From assembly GCA_011634665.1 (NCBI GenBank), contig WAEK01000002.1, forward strand, positions 310,001 through 374,000: 64,000 bases of DNA, given 5' to 3'. The first letter of the stretch is position 1. Every line of letters starts with the position of its first letter. This stretch comes from Mortierella sp. BCC40632. Taxonomy: Eukaryota > Mortierellomycota > Mortierellomycetes > Mortierellales > Mortierellaceae. Both the position numbers and the translations under genes were made by a program. Below the pieces are notes generated by a model. It worked only from the letters and a program-made list of their open reading frames with translations, had not been told where the DNA came from and did no database searches. This document shows, piece after piece, positions 1 to 9,796 of this stretch.

Positions 1-95
1 CACACACTCCAGCCCCTTTGACTTCATTTTCTTGGTCTCACCTGCTTCCTCTTTTGAACCTTTGTTCACGCTCTTGGATTCTGACAGAAACAAAT
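1..95 (-). other. Possible coding exon fragment at window edge
   Basis: On the minus strand a CAG acceptor-like site near position 96 is followed by a reading frame open to the window edge, rich in Lys, Ser and Glu. The composition resembles a charged protein tail. No family is recognised, and the stretch is too short to separate from chance. It would be an internal or last exon of a gene lying mostly to the left of the window. Confidence 0.18.
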
Positions 96-1826
96 AGATC
101 AACCCTTCATTGACATCTGGAAGTGAGATTCATTTTTTTTAACGGGGCTGTCCTGAAAGGTAAGGCACCTACTCTTCTACCGCACTACAGTCCCACGTGA
201 TGGAAGCCAGATGAACAGCAGCCTCGAGAAAAAAAACAAAAAACAAAAAACTCTAGAGTAGCGCTTCCGAAAGATATTTTGGTTTCCTTGTCCTGGATTT
301 AGAGAATTTGGTCAAGAGTTCAGCCCAAGGTTAGGCAAGGATTGCCTCCTAGGAAAATGTATCCAATAGGGTTCCATGTAAACAGATATACAGTACATTG
401 GCTCATTCTCGGCATACCGGGACTCGATCGAAGCTTGGAAACCAAGTTGACGTCCGAAATTCAGGATATGCGCTATACAGTTTTTCACTGAGTCGTCTAA
501 CAAACAAGATCGCCACCAGTGAGACTTATTGCCCTTTCGTACTTTTAAAAAAACGACGCCACCCGGGCTCTGATACGCCACTCTTCGCCACAGGTCAACT
601 GTATGGTAGGTAGGGCGGGCGGAATGCCCTCTATAGATAATTGTATATCTGGAATCTCTCTGCTCTGTAGTAACAAACAGGATTCATGGCAGAAAGAAAA
701 GGGCAACTCTCGAAAGCACTGTACCGTTACTTTTTCGTCTTGCAGATGTGCTTCTTTCTTTTACCTTCTATCCGCTCTTCTTTTCATGACAGCCGTTCAA
801 TCAAAATAGCCACCTTTTGTCCTTGCATAGACTAAATCCTTGCTACCATCAGTGCATGTTAATGGCGGAATCCTCGTCGGGCTTGTAAGACACGACCATG
901 CGCCCGTTATCCAGGAATGCGCCCGTTATCCAGGAATGCGCCCGTTATCCAGGAGTGCGCCCGAATGGGCTTTTCTCCCAAGAATAGGGTTGCATGCAAA
1001 CCGTGGAAAAGGATGTTCCTCCAACACAAGGACCTGCGAAGAAAAAAAAAAAAAAAAAACTCATGTTTCCTATTGTCCAGTAGTTCGACACTGATTCAAA
1101 TCATTAGCCATTCTCTGGAATGCTAGGCAGGCACGAAGTAAATACTGCTAAGCGATCAAGTAGGCAGGGAAACTGTCGGCTATCCTCGAAGCTAGAGTTT
1201 ACCACAAAAGTTCATCCACTTTCTGTCGTACGCAACGGTGCAAATTGAACACGGTCTCTTTTCGGCGAGGACGATTCATCAGAGGTTACCTTCGACTCTT
1301 ATCCCAAAAGCTATTAGTGAGTATCGTGCAAAGACAGCAGCATGTCTACGATCTTTGTCGGGAGGTCCACCTGAGCTTTTCTCAATCTGACTACCTAATG
1401 GGCACTTCATAATTCCTTTTTAGGCCCGCTCCAATGAACCTCAATTACCTTCCAAAGCGGCACAAGGTACAAGATAGCCACTGCATGACAATCTAACATG
1501 TAGCATGGTCCTTTTTGCCTAGCTCAGGATAGCTGCGCTTGTTAGACTGTCCCTTCGTCTGTCGCAAATCAAATAGTACACCCGCAAAAATTGGAAGCGT
1601 TTTCGCTTCCAAAACAGACAAAGTGATATTGATTTCCTGTTCCCACAGCCAACTCTTCCCTTTCCTTCTTCAGAGCCTTTTGGTGCTTCGCGCATGCACA
1701 TCCCCTAACATGATCAAAGTAAGTTTTAGCAAAGGCGTAACACAGTACGACGTGACTGAGCCAAGCCTAGGTTCGACAGCCTAAGTGACTAAGATGTTAC
1801 TGATCGGCCAGACAGCGTCCCGCAAG
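96..1826. other. Intergenic region, no supported gene
   Basis: This stretch holds only short open frames with no recognisable domain. The longest, about 89 codons on the minus strand at 312-581, has a non-repetitive composition but no family I know and no splice partners. There are short A-rich tracts near 231-250 and 1020-1040 and a 19-bp tandem repeat at 900-957. The right end is the upstream region of the FAD-linked oxidase. Confidence 0.5.
900..963. repeat. 19-bp tandem repeat, about three copies
   Basis: The unit GCGCCCGTTATCCAGGAAT is repeated head to tail three times with one substitution in the last copy, followed by a partial fourth copy. It lies in non-coding DNA about 1 kb upstream of the FAD-linked oxidase start. 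Confidence 0.85.
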
Positions 1827-1834
1827 TATAAGAG
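1827..1834 (+). promoter_or_regulatory. TATA-like box of the FAD oxidase gene
   Basis: TATAAGAG lies about 90 bases before the ATG at 1918 and is followed by a C/A-rich leader. The same octamer precedes the next gene downstream (4169-4176). This suggests a TATA-driven, regulated promoter, but the assignment rests only on motif and distance. Confidence 0.5.
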
Positions 1835-1917
1835 ACCCCAAAGGCCTCAGTTCTGTCCTTCAACAAACTCACCACCATCATCTGCAACAACAGAAGCGAT
1901 CCTCTTATTGTTTCCAT

Positions 1918-3721
1918 ATGCTCCCCCCTGGTCTTCCTACGCTTATCCTTGGCGCTCTCATCGCCACAGCTGCCGTCAACGGAGTCTTCGCTGCTCCTGA
2001 GAGTGCTGCTCCCGAGAGCACTGCTGCCTCAGGCCGACTCCAGTGCCGCTGTCTTCCCACCCAACCCTGTTGGCCTAGTTCTAGTACTTGGTCAGCCTTC
2101 GGTCAAGCTGTTGGAGGCCGTTTGATCCCCACCAAGCCAGCCTCTTATGAATGCCACGACCCCAACTACGACAGTGGCAAGTGCTCTGCGATCGAAAAAG
2201 GGTACTATGTTACAGAATGGCGCCAAAGCCAACCTGGAGCTGTTCTGCATTCCAACTGGGAGGTTCTCAATGGCAATGGATGTTTGGGCCTTAATCGAAC
2301 CTCGACCTGCCACCAAGGTGCCGTCCCGCTCTACACAGTCAATGCCACCAGCATTGAGGATGTCCAAAAGACGGTCCGATTCGCTGCCAAGCACAATATC
2401 CGACTCGTGATCAAGAACACAGGACACGATTATCTCGGACGCAGCACTGGTGCCAACTCGCTTAATCTCTGGGTCTTCTACATGAAGAAAATTGAATTCA
2501 ACGATAACTTTGTGCCCGAGGGTGCTCCTGCAGGAACCAAGAGCCAAGGGGCCATTATCCTCGGTTCAGGAGTTATCTGGAAGGATGCCTACGAGGCCGC
2601 TAATCGACATAACGTGTATGTTCTTGGAGGAGCTGAGCCGACTGTCGGAACGAGCGGTGGCTTCTGCCAGGCAGCCGGTCACCACGTACTCTCGACCAAG
2701 GTTGGACTCTGTGTCGACAATGTGCTTCAGTACAAGGTCGTAACCGCTGACGGAGAACTTCGAATTGCCAATGCCCATCAGAACAAGGACCTCTTCTGGG
2801 CCCTCCGCGGCGGCGGCGCTGGAACTTTTGGTGTTGTCGTTGAAGCCACCTATAAGACTCATCCTCCCTTCAAGAACATTAACTATGCAAACTTCCGTCT
2901 TGTATACAACAACAACACTGAATCGGCGGCCACTCGCTACAAAGTGATCAACAAGTTTCTGTCTAGCCAGTACGAGTGGGCTAACCAGGGATGGTCAGGA
3001 TATGCCTACATCTTGGGACAGGACATGGAGATTATCTACTATCTTCCGGACCAGGACACTGAAACTGCTGAAAAGCAAATGCGACCTTTCCTTGATTACG
3101 CCAACTCTGTCGGTGCCGTAACCTCCGGAAATATTATCAACTTTCGATCTTTCTACGAGCTCTTCGTCGCCAGCGATGGAGATTTCGGACAACGCAATGC
3201 TGGTACTCAGTACATTTTGGGCTCGCGATTGATCCCAAAGAGCAACTTTGCGGTCCAGTCCGAAGTGGATAAGCTCTCACAGGCGTTTGTGAGTATTCAA
3301 CAAGATCTCGAGCACTATGGCAATCCCTTGCAAGCAGTCATGACCCATCTCGTAGCAGGTGGACAGGTTGAGAAGGGAACTAGTGCTGAGACATCCGTGC
3401 TCCCCGCTTGGCGCAAGGCATTGGTTCACGTAGTGACAATTGCCGGCTGGAGCGATGATGAGTCGTTGGCAAACCAGCAGCTCATTGCACGCAAGCTGAC
3501 CGGAGCTATCGGTCGTCTTCGCAGACTCACCCCTGGCTCTGGTGCGTACCTTAACGAGGCGGACGCGAATGAGCCCGATTGGAAGGGAGCGTTTTTCGGA
3601 TCCAACTACGGAAGACTCAAGTCGATCAAGGACCAGGTTGATCCCCACGGACTGTTTATGTGTCACAACTGTGTTGGCAGTGACGAGTGGAACAAGGACC
3701 TGATGTGTCCCCGTCGTCGCT

Positions 3722-3723
<2 letters not shown>
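1918..3723 (+). CDS. Secreted FAD-linked oxidase (PCMH/berberine-bridge-like)
   Basis: A single-exon gene of 601 residues. Residues 1-25 form a signal peptide (hydrophobic stretch ending at Ala-Ala). The FAD-binding PCMH-type domain starts near residue 135 and contains the GHD motif at 169-171, whose His is the usual covalent FAD attachment site in this superfamily. A Gly-Gly-Phe-Cys segment puts Cys250 where bicovalent flavoproteins carry the second link; this is an inference. Further PCMH features are the ALRGGGAGTFGVV stretch, and the C-terminus has a BBE-like segment with Asn-Tyr and Asp-Pro before a Cys-rich end. The family oxidises alcohols, sugars, amines or secondary metabolites outside the cell or in the secretory path. 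Substrate cannot be told from sequence, and there is no biosynthetic cluster next to it. The total length is normal for secreted fungal members. Confidence 0.9.
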
Positions 3724-3753
<30 letters not shown>

Positions 3754-4168
3754 AAAGGAAGGAAGGAAGGGAGAGATAGAAAGATAGAATACCAAGCGTA
3801 AGACCTCCCTTTTCTCTTAAAAATATTAAAACTCGCTCTGCCGGCGTGTTTCGTGTTCTACACGAACATAGCCACTGCTGGAGCCCTGATATCAAGGACG
3901 AGTACGCAACGGATGTGACACCTGTGGGTCGGGGCATTGGCCGATCGGAATGAAGAAAAATAAAACGGTGGGAAAAGAGGGGAAGCGGCCAGGGCGCTGC
4001 CCCGGTTGCATCCCAAGGTTACACACCCAGCACCCGAGCGCCAAAGTGTTGGCCAAGGTTTGGTCAACACCGACGTGCGGAGAAGAGCATTCTTTCTTGC
4101 ACTTTTTTACTTTTTTTTTCATTTTTCTCGAAGAAAATTTTTTCCTGACCCGGTCGGGGCGGTTTGTC
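3724..4168. other. Intergenic region between oxidase and GPI protein
   Basis: It starts with a (GA)n tract directly after the stop codon (about 3724-3755), followed by short A-rich and T-rich blocks. No gene is seen. The right part is the promoter of the next gene. Confidence 0.5.
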
Positions 4169-4176
4169 TATAAGAG
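4169..4176 (+). promoter_or_regulatory. TATA-like box of the GPI-anchored gene
   Basis: TATAAGAG sits about 147 bases before the ATG at 4316 and is followed by a strongly pyrimidine-rich (CT) leader, a common arrangement for highly expressed genes in these fungi. It is identical to the box before the upstream oxidase gene. Confidence 0.5.
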
Positions 4177-4315
4177 GCACCGTGGTTCGGCATTCATTCA
4201 TTCCTTTCTTCCTCCCCTCGCTCTTGTGATTCGAATTCGGCTTCGAATCTCATTCCTCACCCTCATCCCATTCTTCTCCTCCCTCTCCATTCGTGGTCCC
4301 TCCTCTCCTTACATC

Positions 4316-6295
4316 ATGGCTATCCAGGCAATTCGTGCCCTTGCTCTCCTCCTCCCTGCTTTGGCTATCCAGGCTGTTGCTCAGGGCCAGGGCGCCATCG
4401 GCGCTGAGGACTGTGTCACAACCTATGATGCCAACGTCGACTACTTTGCCAGCAAGATCACTGGTAATGCTGCTGTTCTTTCATCCCTTTTACTCCTCCT
4501 CAACTCAACCTCAATTCTCTACTTTCCGAGTCTTCAAATGACCAGGGAAAGGGAAGAAGAATTGCCCGGGGACGAACGGAGGACGCGAGACAGGCTTCCC
4601 TGTAGACCAAGTTATGGCGCACAGGAGAAAGCAGACAGAAATTTCTGGACAGACTCATAGAGTTCAATCAAGACCCCGACACTCAGCAGCTTCGGCTCTT
4701 GTTCGACTTCTTTTCTTCCGACGAGCAATCAAAGTTTTATGATCTCGGGTGCGAGTCTCTCCTCTTCAAGAACCTTCGTCTCCTCCTACATCTCCTCTTC
4801 GCCTTTGTTCATTGGAAACTCCACCAAATCAGCAGACAAAGAGGCGCAAAGAGGCGAGCCCAGTCCTTGGGTTGAACAAACAAACCTAACGAGCCCACGC
4901 CATCTCCATCTTTTTTTTTCTTTTTTTTCTTTTCCCTCTTTGTCGCGTCGTACAGTGGATGATGCTGCTTTGTTCAAGGTCGCTTACCACAAGAACTACA
5001 AGGTTGTCACCAACGTCGACAAGAACATCCAGTATGTTCTCACTCAGTGCGGTACCCCCGCCCCCGACGCGGCCTCGTTCCCCAACTCGACCGTCTTTAT
5101 CAACGTCCCTGTCAAGAACTCTGCCTCCATGGCCACTACCTCTGTGGCGTTCATTGAGATGTTGGGCCGTCGCTCGACCTTGAAGGTTGTCGACACTGAG
5201 GGTCTTGTCAGCTCTCCTTGCGTTCAGTTGGGTTTGGAGAAGAAGGAGATTGTTGGTCTTGAGGACACCGACTTGGCTCTTCGTGCCGAGCAACTTAAGG
5301 CTGCCGATGTAATCTTCAGCACCTATGGTTCGGAGAAGGGAGCCGAGAACAAGACCGTCTTGGTCTCTGATGTCATGGACCCCGGTCCATTGAACGTAAG
5401 TTTGGATTATCTGGTGAAAGACAAAAAAAAAAAAAAAAAAAAACTAGCTCTCTTCCCGTTTGGTTCCTGAATCACGTTGTAGCTAACTCAAAAAGCCACC
5501 CTTTGGATGAACCCGACTTAGCGTGCCGAGTGGCTCGAGTTCTACTCGACCTTCTTCAACTTGGAGGCCCCTGCCCAGAACCTTACTGCTAAGATCAACA
5601 ACAACTACAACTGCTTCAAGAGCGCTGCCAATGCCAAGGGTGTCTCCAAGCCCGTCATTGCTTGGACCTCATTCGTCGCTCCTTCTACCTACAACAACAA
5701 CACTCCTTCGTGGACCTTTTCCCCCGCTGAGTACAAGCGCATTCTTTCGACCGATGCTGGCGCCACCTTCTACAATGGCACCGACAAGTCCAAGTTCTTG
5801 TCTACTGCTGAATTCCATGCTGCACTCAAGGATGTGGATGTGATCATTGACGAGACCATGACTGGCAACAACACTGCCACGTTCATGACTGCCTACAACT
5901 TTACTGCTGCTGACGAGGCCAACTACAAGTTCTTGAAGAACAAGGCTATCTTCCGTCAGGATGGTTTGGTCAACCCTGGTGATGGTCGTGACTGGTTCGG
6001 TGGTGCTGTTGTCATGAACGATGCTGTTCTTCAGGACATTATCCGTGCTGTCCATCCCGAAGTTTTGCCCACCAACGTTCACTATAACTGGATCCGTAAC
6101 ATTGCCAAGGATGAGCCTAGACAGGTTTTGACCAGCGCTAACTGCACTGCTGTCGATGCCACTCAGCCCGTCCCTGACCGTGCTTTGGTTTGCAAGGATA
6201 TGAAGGCTGGAGGTTCCAGCGCTGCCTCGACCAAGTCCATTGCTGGCACCTTCTCGGCCGTCCTTGGTCTCTTGGCCATCGCCATGACTCTTTAA
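4316..6295 (+). CDS. GPI-anchored relative of bacterial ABC substrate-binding proteins
   Basis: Three exons: 4316-4463, 4956-5395 and 5522-6295, giving 453 residues. Introns have GTAATG/ACAG and GTAAGT/TTAG borders, and phases match. Residues 1-22 are a signal peptide. The C-terminus is Ser/Ala-rich followed by a hydrophobic tail (ending AIAMTL), as expected for GPI anchoring. The segment after the second junction (YFASKITVDDA, then NYKVVTNV and YVLTQCGTPAP) is characteristic of TroA-like periplasmic binding proteins of bacterial metal or siderophore transporters. The rest shows the two-lobe pattern with several N-glycosylation sites. In a fungus it would sit on the outer plasma membrane or wall, perhaps binding a metal chelate or other small ligand. 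Ligand and partner are unknown. The first intron is unusually long for this window (492 bases). Confidence 0.82.
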
Positions 6296-6400
6296 ACGGA
6301 TATTTTTCTTCCAGTGCATATAAATATATTTAATAAATAAAAAAAGAAGGACCATCGATTTTTTATTTTATTTTACCTGGTCATTACACTAAGGGATGAT

Positions 6401-7744
6401 CTAGTTCTTGGCCACCTCGAGGCTGACCTTGCCTGTGTATCCTCCATTCAAAAACTTGAGATAGGTCTCCGCGAGGTCTTCAACACCGCCTCGAATGCTA
6501 GTCTCAGTGTACTTTATCTCTCCATTCTTTACCAAAGGTGTAAGCTCCTTCCAGAAGGCATCAAACTGGTCAAATCGCTCATAGACCATGTAACCCTCAT
6601 ATCGCAGTGACTTTGCGATGAGCAACATCAAATTCGTTGGAGCAAATGGAGCTTGACCCTGGTGGAGTGCAAGGGCCCCAATACCAAGAATGCGGCCATG
6701 GGGGTTAAGAAGCTCAATAGCCACATCAAGAGTGTCGTCTAGGACAAGATCATAGTAGATGTCAAGACCACGTTCTCCAACAAGTTCCTTGAGAGCCTGG
6801 CGCTTGTCTTGAGTCTTGTAGTTGAAGGCACCATCGAAGCCAAGCTCGTTCTTGAGGAATGCAACCTTTTCGTCCGAGCCTGCGCTACCAAAGACTCGAA
6901 GACCCTTTCGCTTAGCCAATTGACCTGCAAGCTGACCAAGAGTGCTGTTGGAGAGAGGAGAGAAGAAAGAATGAAGAAAGAAAGATGAGTTAGAACAAAG
7001 AGATAGAGTCTCTTGAGATGTTGCTTTAGATGCAAAGAAGAACATCATGAATCAAGTCAGGGACTTACCCAGCAGCACTCGAGATGAGGATGGTCTCTCC
7101 TGCCTTGAGGTCTCCAACAAAGTTGAGCGAGTCCCACACAGTCAATCCTGACAAACCAAGAACACCGTTGTAGACACTCAGAGGGAGACCAGGGGCCTGA
7201 TTGAGACGGAAACCCTCAGCCAGGGCAGCCTGATCAAGAACAGTGTACTCTTCCCAACGAAGTGGGCCAAAGAGCGAGGCTCCAACTGGGAACTGATCAT
7301 TCTTGGACTTGATGACGGTGGCAATACCAAAGCCAACGATCACACTGCCATCGACGGCCTCGTAATCAGCAGGCTTGATGTCTAGAGAGTCGAGAGCAAA
7401 GAGGTGAGCAGAATGAAGGAGTTTAAGGGGCAAGATCCGATCATGGATCCCCTCCCCTCCCCAATGTAGAATCAAAAAGTCCGCACAAGGAAGAGTTTGT
7501 TGCAAAGAAAGTTTTGCTTTCCAAGCAAGCTGTTTCCTGAGGAAAGAGGATGGGTACAGAAGTAGTACATACAGGGATCGAGCGAAAAGACCAAGTTCTT
7601 GACAAGGACGGCGTTGTCGACCAACTCTGGTTCAGGCTCGGTGACAGTGACGGTGCTGAAGTGCGACTTTTCAGGCTTGGAGCCCTCAATTGACTTGACG
7701 AGCAGGACACGGGTCTGCGAGATAGTGGCGGTAGAAAGAGTCAT
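6401..7744 (-). CDS. MDR-family NADPH-dependent reductase, paralog 1
   Basis: Three exons on the minus strand: 7744-7573, 7381-7069 and 6944-6401, giving 342 residues. The ATG follows a T-rich (minus-strand A-rich) leader. The N-terminal GroES-like part has the SLDPY core; the NADP-binding part has SSAAG followed by TLGQLAGQLA and the AGSDEKV segment, typical of the zinc-free medium-chain reductases related to prostaglandin/leukotriene B4 reductase, curcumin reductase CurA and yeast YML131W. These reduce alpha,beta-unsaturated ketones and aldehydes with NADPH, so a role in detoxifying reactive carbonyls is likely. The protein is soluble, with no targeting signal seen. A paralog with the same intron positions and phases lies at 12992-14301 on the same strand. 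Confidence 0.93.
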
Positions 7745-7903
7745 TTTTTTTTTCTTTTTGGTAAAAAGGGTTTTACAAGAAGGACTTGATAGAGCTGATT
7801 GTGTTTGGGTGAGTGAATGTGAGAGTGTGAGAGGGGGTGTTGGTGGCAAAGGAACTGAAGAAGATGAGAATGAGGAATGGCGAAAAGAGACGACAAAAGA
7901 GGA

Positions 7904-7910
7904 TTTTATA
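7904..7910 (-). promoter_or_regulatory. TATA box of MDR paralog 1
   Basis: TATAAAA on the minus strand lies about 160 bases before the ATG at 7744. The paralog at 14301 has a TATA box at almost the same distance (about 166 bases), so the promoter layout is kept after duplication. Confidence 0.55.
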
Positions 7911-8447
7911 GAACTTGACAACGATCGTGAAGTCTCGATCAAAGATAATTAGCTATTCGTAACGGTTCTCTCATGGTGATCTCCCTATCCACCCCCTTTG
8001 GTAACCTTTTTGTTTTTGCATTGACGTTCCTTCCTTGATGATCCTTCTTTGTCGATCGCAACGTCGACCATGGCAAGAGGGGATCGAACACTCCAGAAAA
8101 CAAATAAGCAAGCATTTGACACTCAGGGCACTCAGGGCAGTTGTGGGAGTGAAAGAGCACGGGCGATTGAGCAGTGATCGAGAGACAAAAAGACCGCCAA
8201 TGGCTTGACAAATTACGCAATTAGAGGGTTGGGGGGGGGACGGTTGGTATGCGTGGCAAGAAAGTTTAGAGCCGACTATGGCTTCGATAAATTATTGCAC
8301 CGATGCATCCCTAATTAATCGTTGGCTAGGAACGTGACCTCTAGTGTTCAGGCAGGACGCGACGCTGGGTCGTAGACGTTGAGTCTGGGTGAAAGGTGCT
8401 AAGCCCATCTGGGGAGTCAACGCCTACGGCCCTTATTTCTCTTGCCC

Positions 8448-8494
<47 letters not shown>

Positions 8495-9643
8495 TCTCTC
8501 CCTCTCTATTTTTCTCTCTCGCTTTCTCTCTGTCCCTTTCTTTCTTTCTCTCTCTCGCACTCTCCCGTGATTTATACAAAGGTGCATGTGTGTGCGTGTT
8601 TGTATGCTCCCATAGGTCCAGATGTGTGTGTTCCTTCAGCATTTCAGAAGAGTCTCGACCAAGAAAGTCGCGAGTTCAGCTGCTCTATTTTTTCCGCAAT
8701 TCCTCCCGCTTGTCCTGTAACCCCCCTTCTTCTGTGCCCACGGACACTTTTTTTTATTTCGTTTGCGGCACAGATGATGGTAGAGCAGCAGAACCGCCGA
8801 TTGTGCGGAGGAAAGAGAGGTGACAGCCGGAGAAGGCTCCGCTTAAAACAAATAGCCATGTGCCGAGCCCTATGTCACCACTCGCGAGACCCGACAGGAT
8901 ATATCGCTCCCAGAAACGCAGCCTGCCGGGTAGCCTTCCTTTGTCCGTGGCATGGTTAAACTCTCTGCCTGGTGGTTGAAATGGCTCGTGGCAGTCCTCC
9001 TGTCCATTGCCTGTTTATAGCATGTTCCCCTATGCTCTCCAGGTAACGATGTCAGCCTGCAGTCGTGGGGAAAGACAATCGATGCAGATTTGTAGACCGC
9101 TCATTTGGTCGAGTCATAAATCGTTTTGAGGCTACTCTCTCGGATTATCTGAAATCTCCTGGCGCCAGTCATCCATCACTGGCATCCACTCTGTCTCTGT
9201 GAAAGAGTCGAAAAGAGCAGTGAAGAAGGTAACGAAATAATACTCGTGGGGAAGGCCCGATCGACCAGTGTCGTGAACCTTGTCCAAGAGGCCAATCATC
9301 AAGAGCGCCCGTGGGATGGGTCAGCGACCCAGGAGAGAACTCAATGCTCTTTGCGATTAACTCCCGATCCGGCAGATGGCTTTTGCCCGTCTGCAGCAAC
9401 TTGACGCAGATGCAGTAAGCCTGTTTGCTGGTGGATGCTCTCTCAGTACGGTCGTGTCATCAGAGCAGACAGCAGGAAAGTCTCACGACAAACACAAGTG
9501 AGCATGAGAAAGAAAGAGAGAGGACGCTGTGCAACATCTCTTTGTTTTCCAGGGGGGGAGCAAGGGAGGCGCAAAGGCCTACTCTGCCCTTTGCCCACGG
9601 CTTGGCTACAAGCGCTGGCGGTGGGTGAGAGTGGTAGCGGTGG
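7911..9643. other. Intergenic region with CT microsatellite
   Basis: This divergent region separates the MDR reductase (minus) from the F-box gene (plus). It contains a long pyrimidine tract, mostly (CT)n, at about 8451-8565. Open frames across it are translations of the repeat (Leu-Ser or Arg-Glu runs) and are not credible genes. No other structure was recognised. Confidence 0.5.
8452..8530. repeat. (CT)n microsatellite
   Basis: An almost uninterrupted CT dinucleotide run of about 40 bases followed by interrupted CT/CCT/TTT pyrimidine units. It lies between divergent genes and is probably length-variable. Confidence 0.9.
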
Positions 9644-9651
9644 TATATATA
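9644..9651 (+). promoter_or_regulatory. TATA-like box of the F-box gene
   Basis: TATATATA occurs about 150 bases before the proposed ATG at 9797, followed by a CT-rich leader. This supports transcription starting after 9671 and hence the downstream ATG. Confidence 0.45.
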
Positions 9652-9796
9652 CGACGAGGTATGGCTTCCCTTGTTGGCCCACTTTTGTCCTTTTACCAAC
9701 TCCATTCCCATCACTCTCTTTCCCTACAATCCAGACGGATTCCATTTCCTTCTCTCTTTCTCTTTCTCCATTCTCTTTTTCTCTCATTCTCCCGCC

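Noticed and set aside
8389..8959. Overlapping open frames across the CT tract
   Set aside because: They translate the (CT)n repeat into Ser-Leu runs and have no conserved part.
9671..9796. Upstream in-frame ATG of the F-box gene
   Set aside because: It lies in the CT-rich leader right after the TATA-like box and would add a Phe/Ser/Leu-rich extension; the ATG at 9797 has better context.
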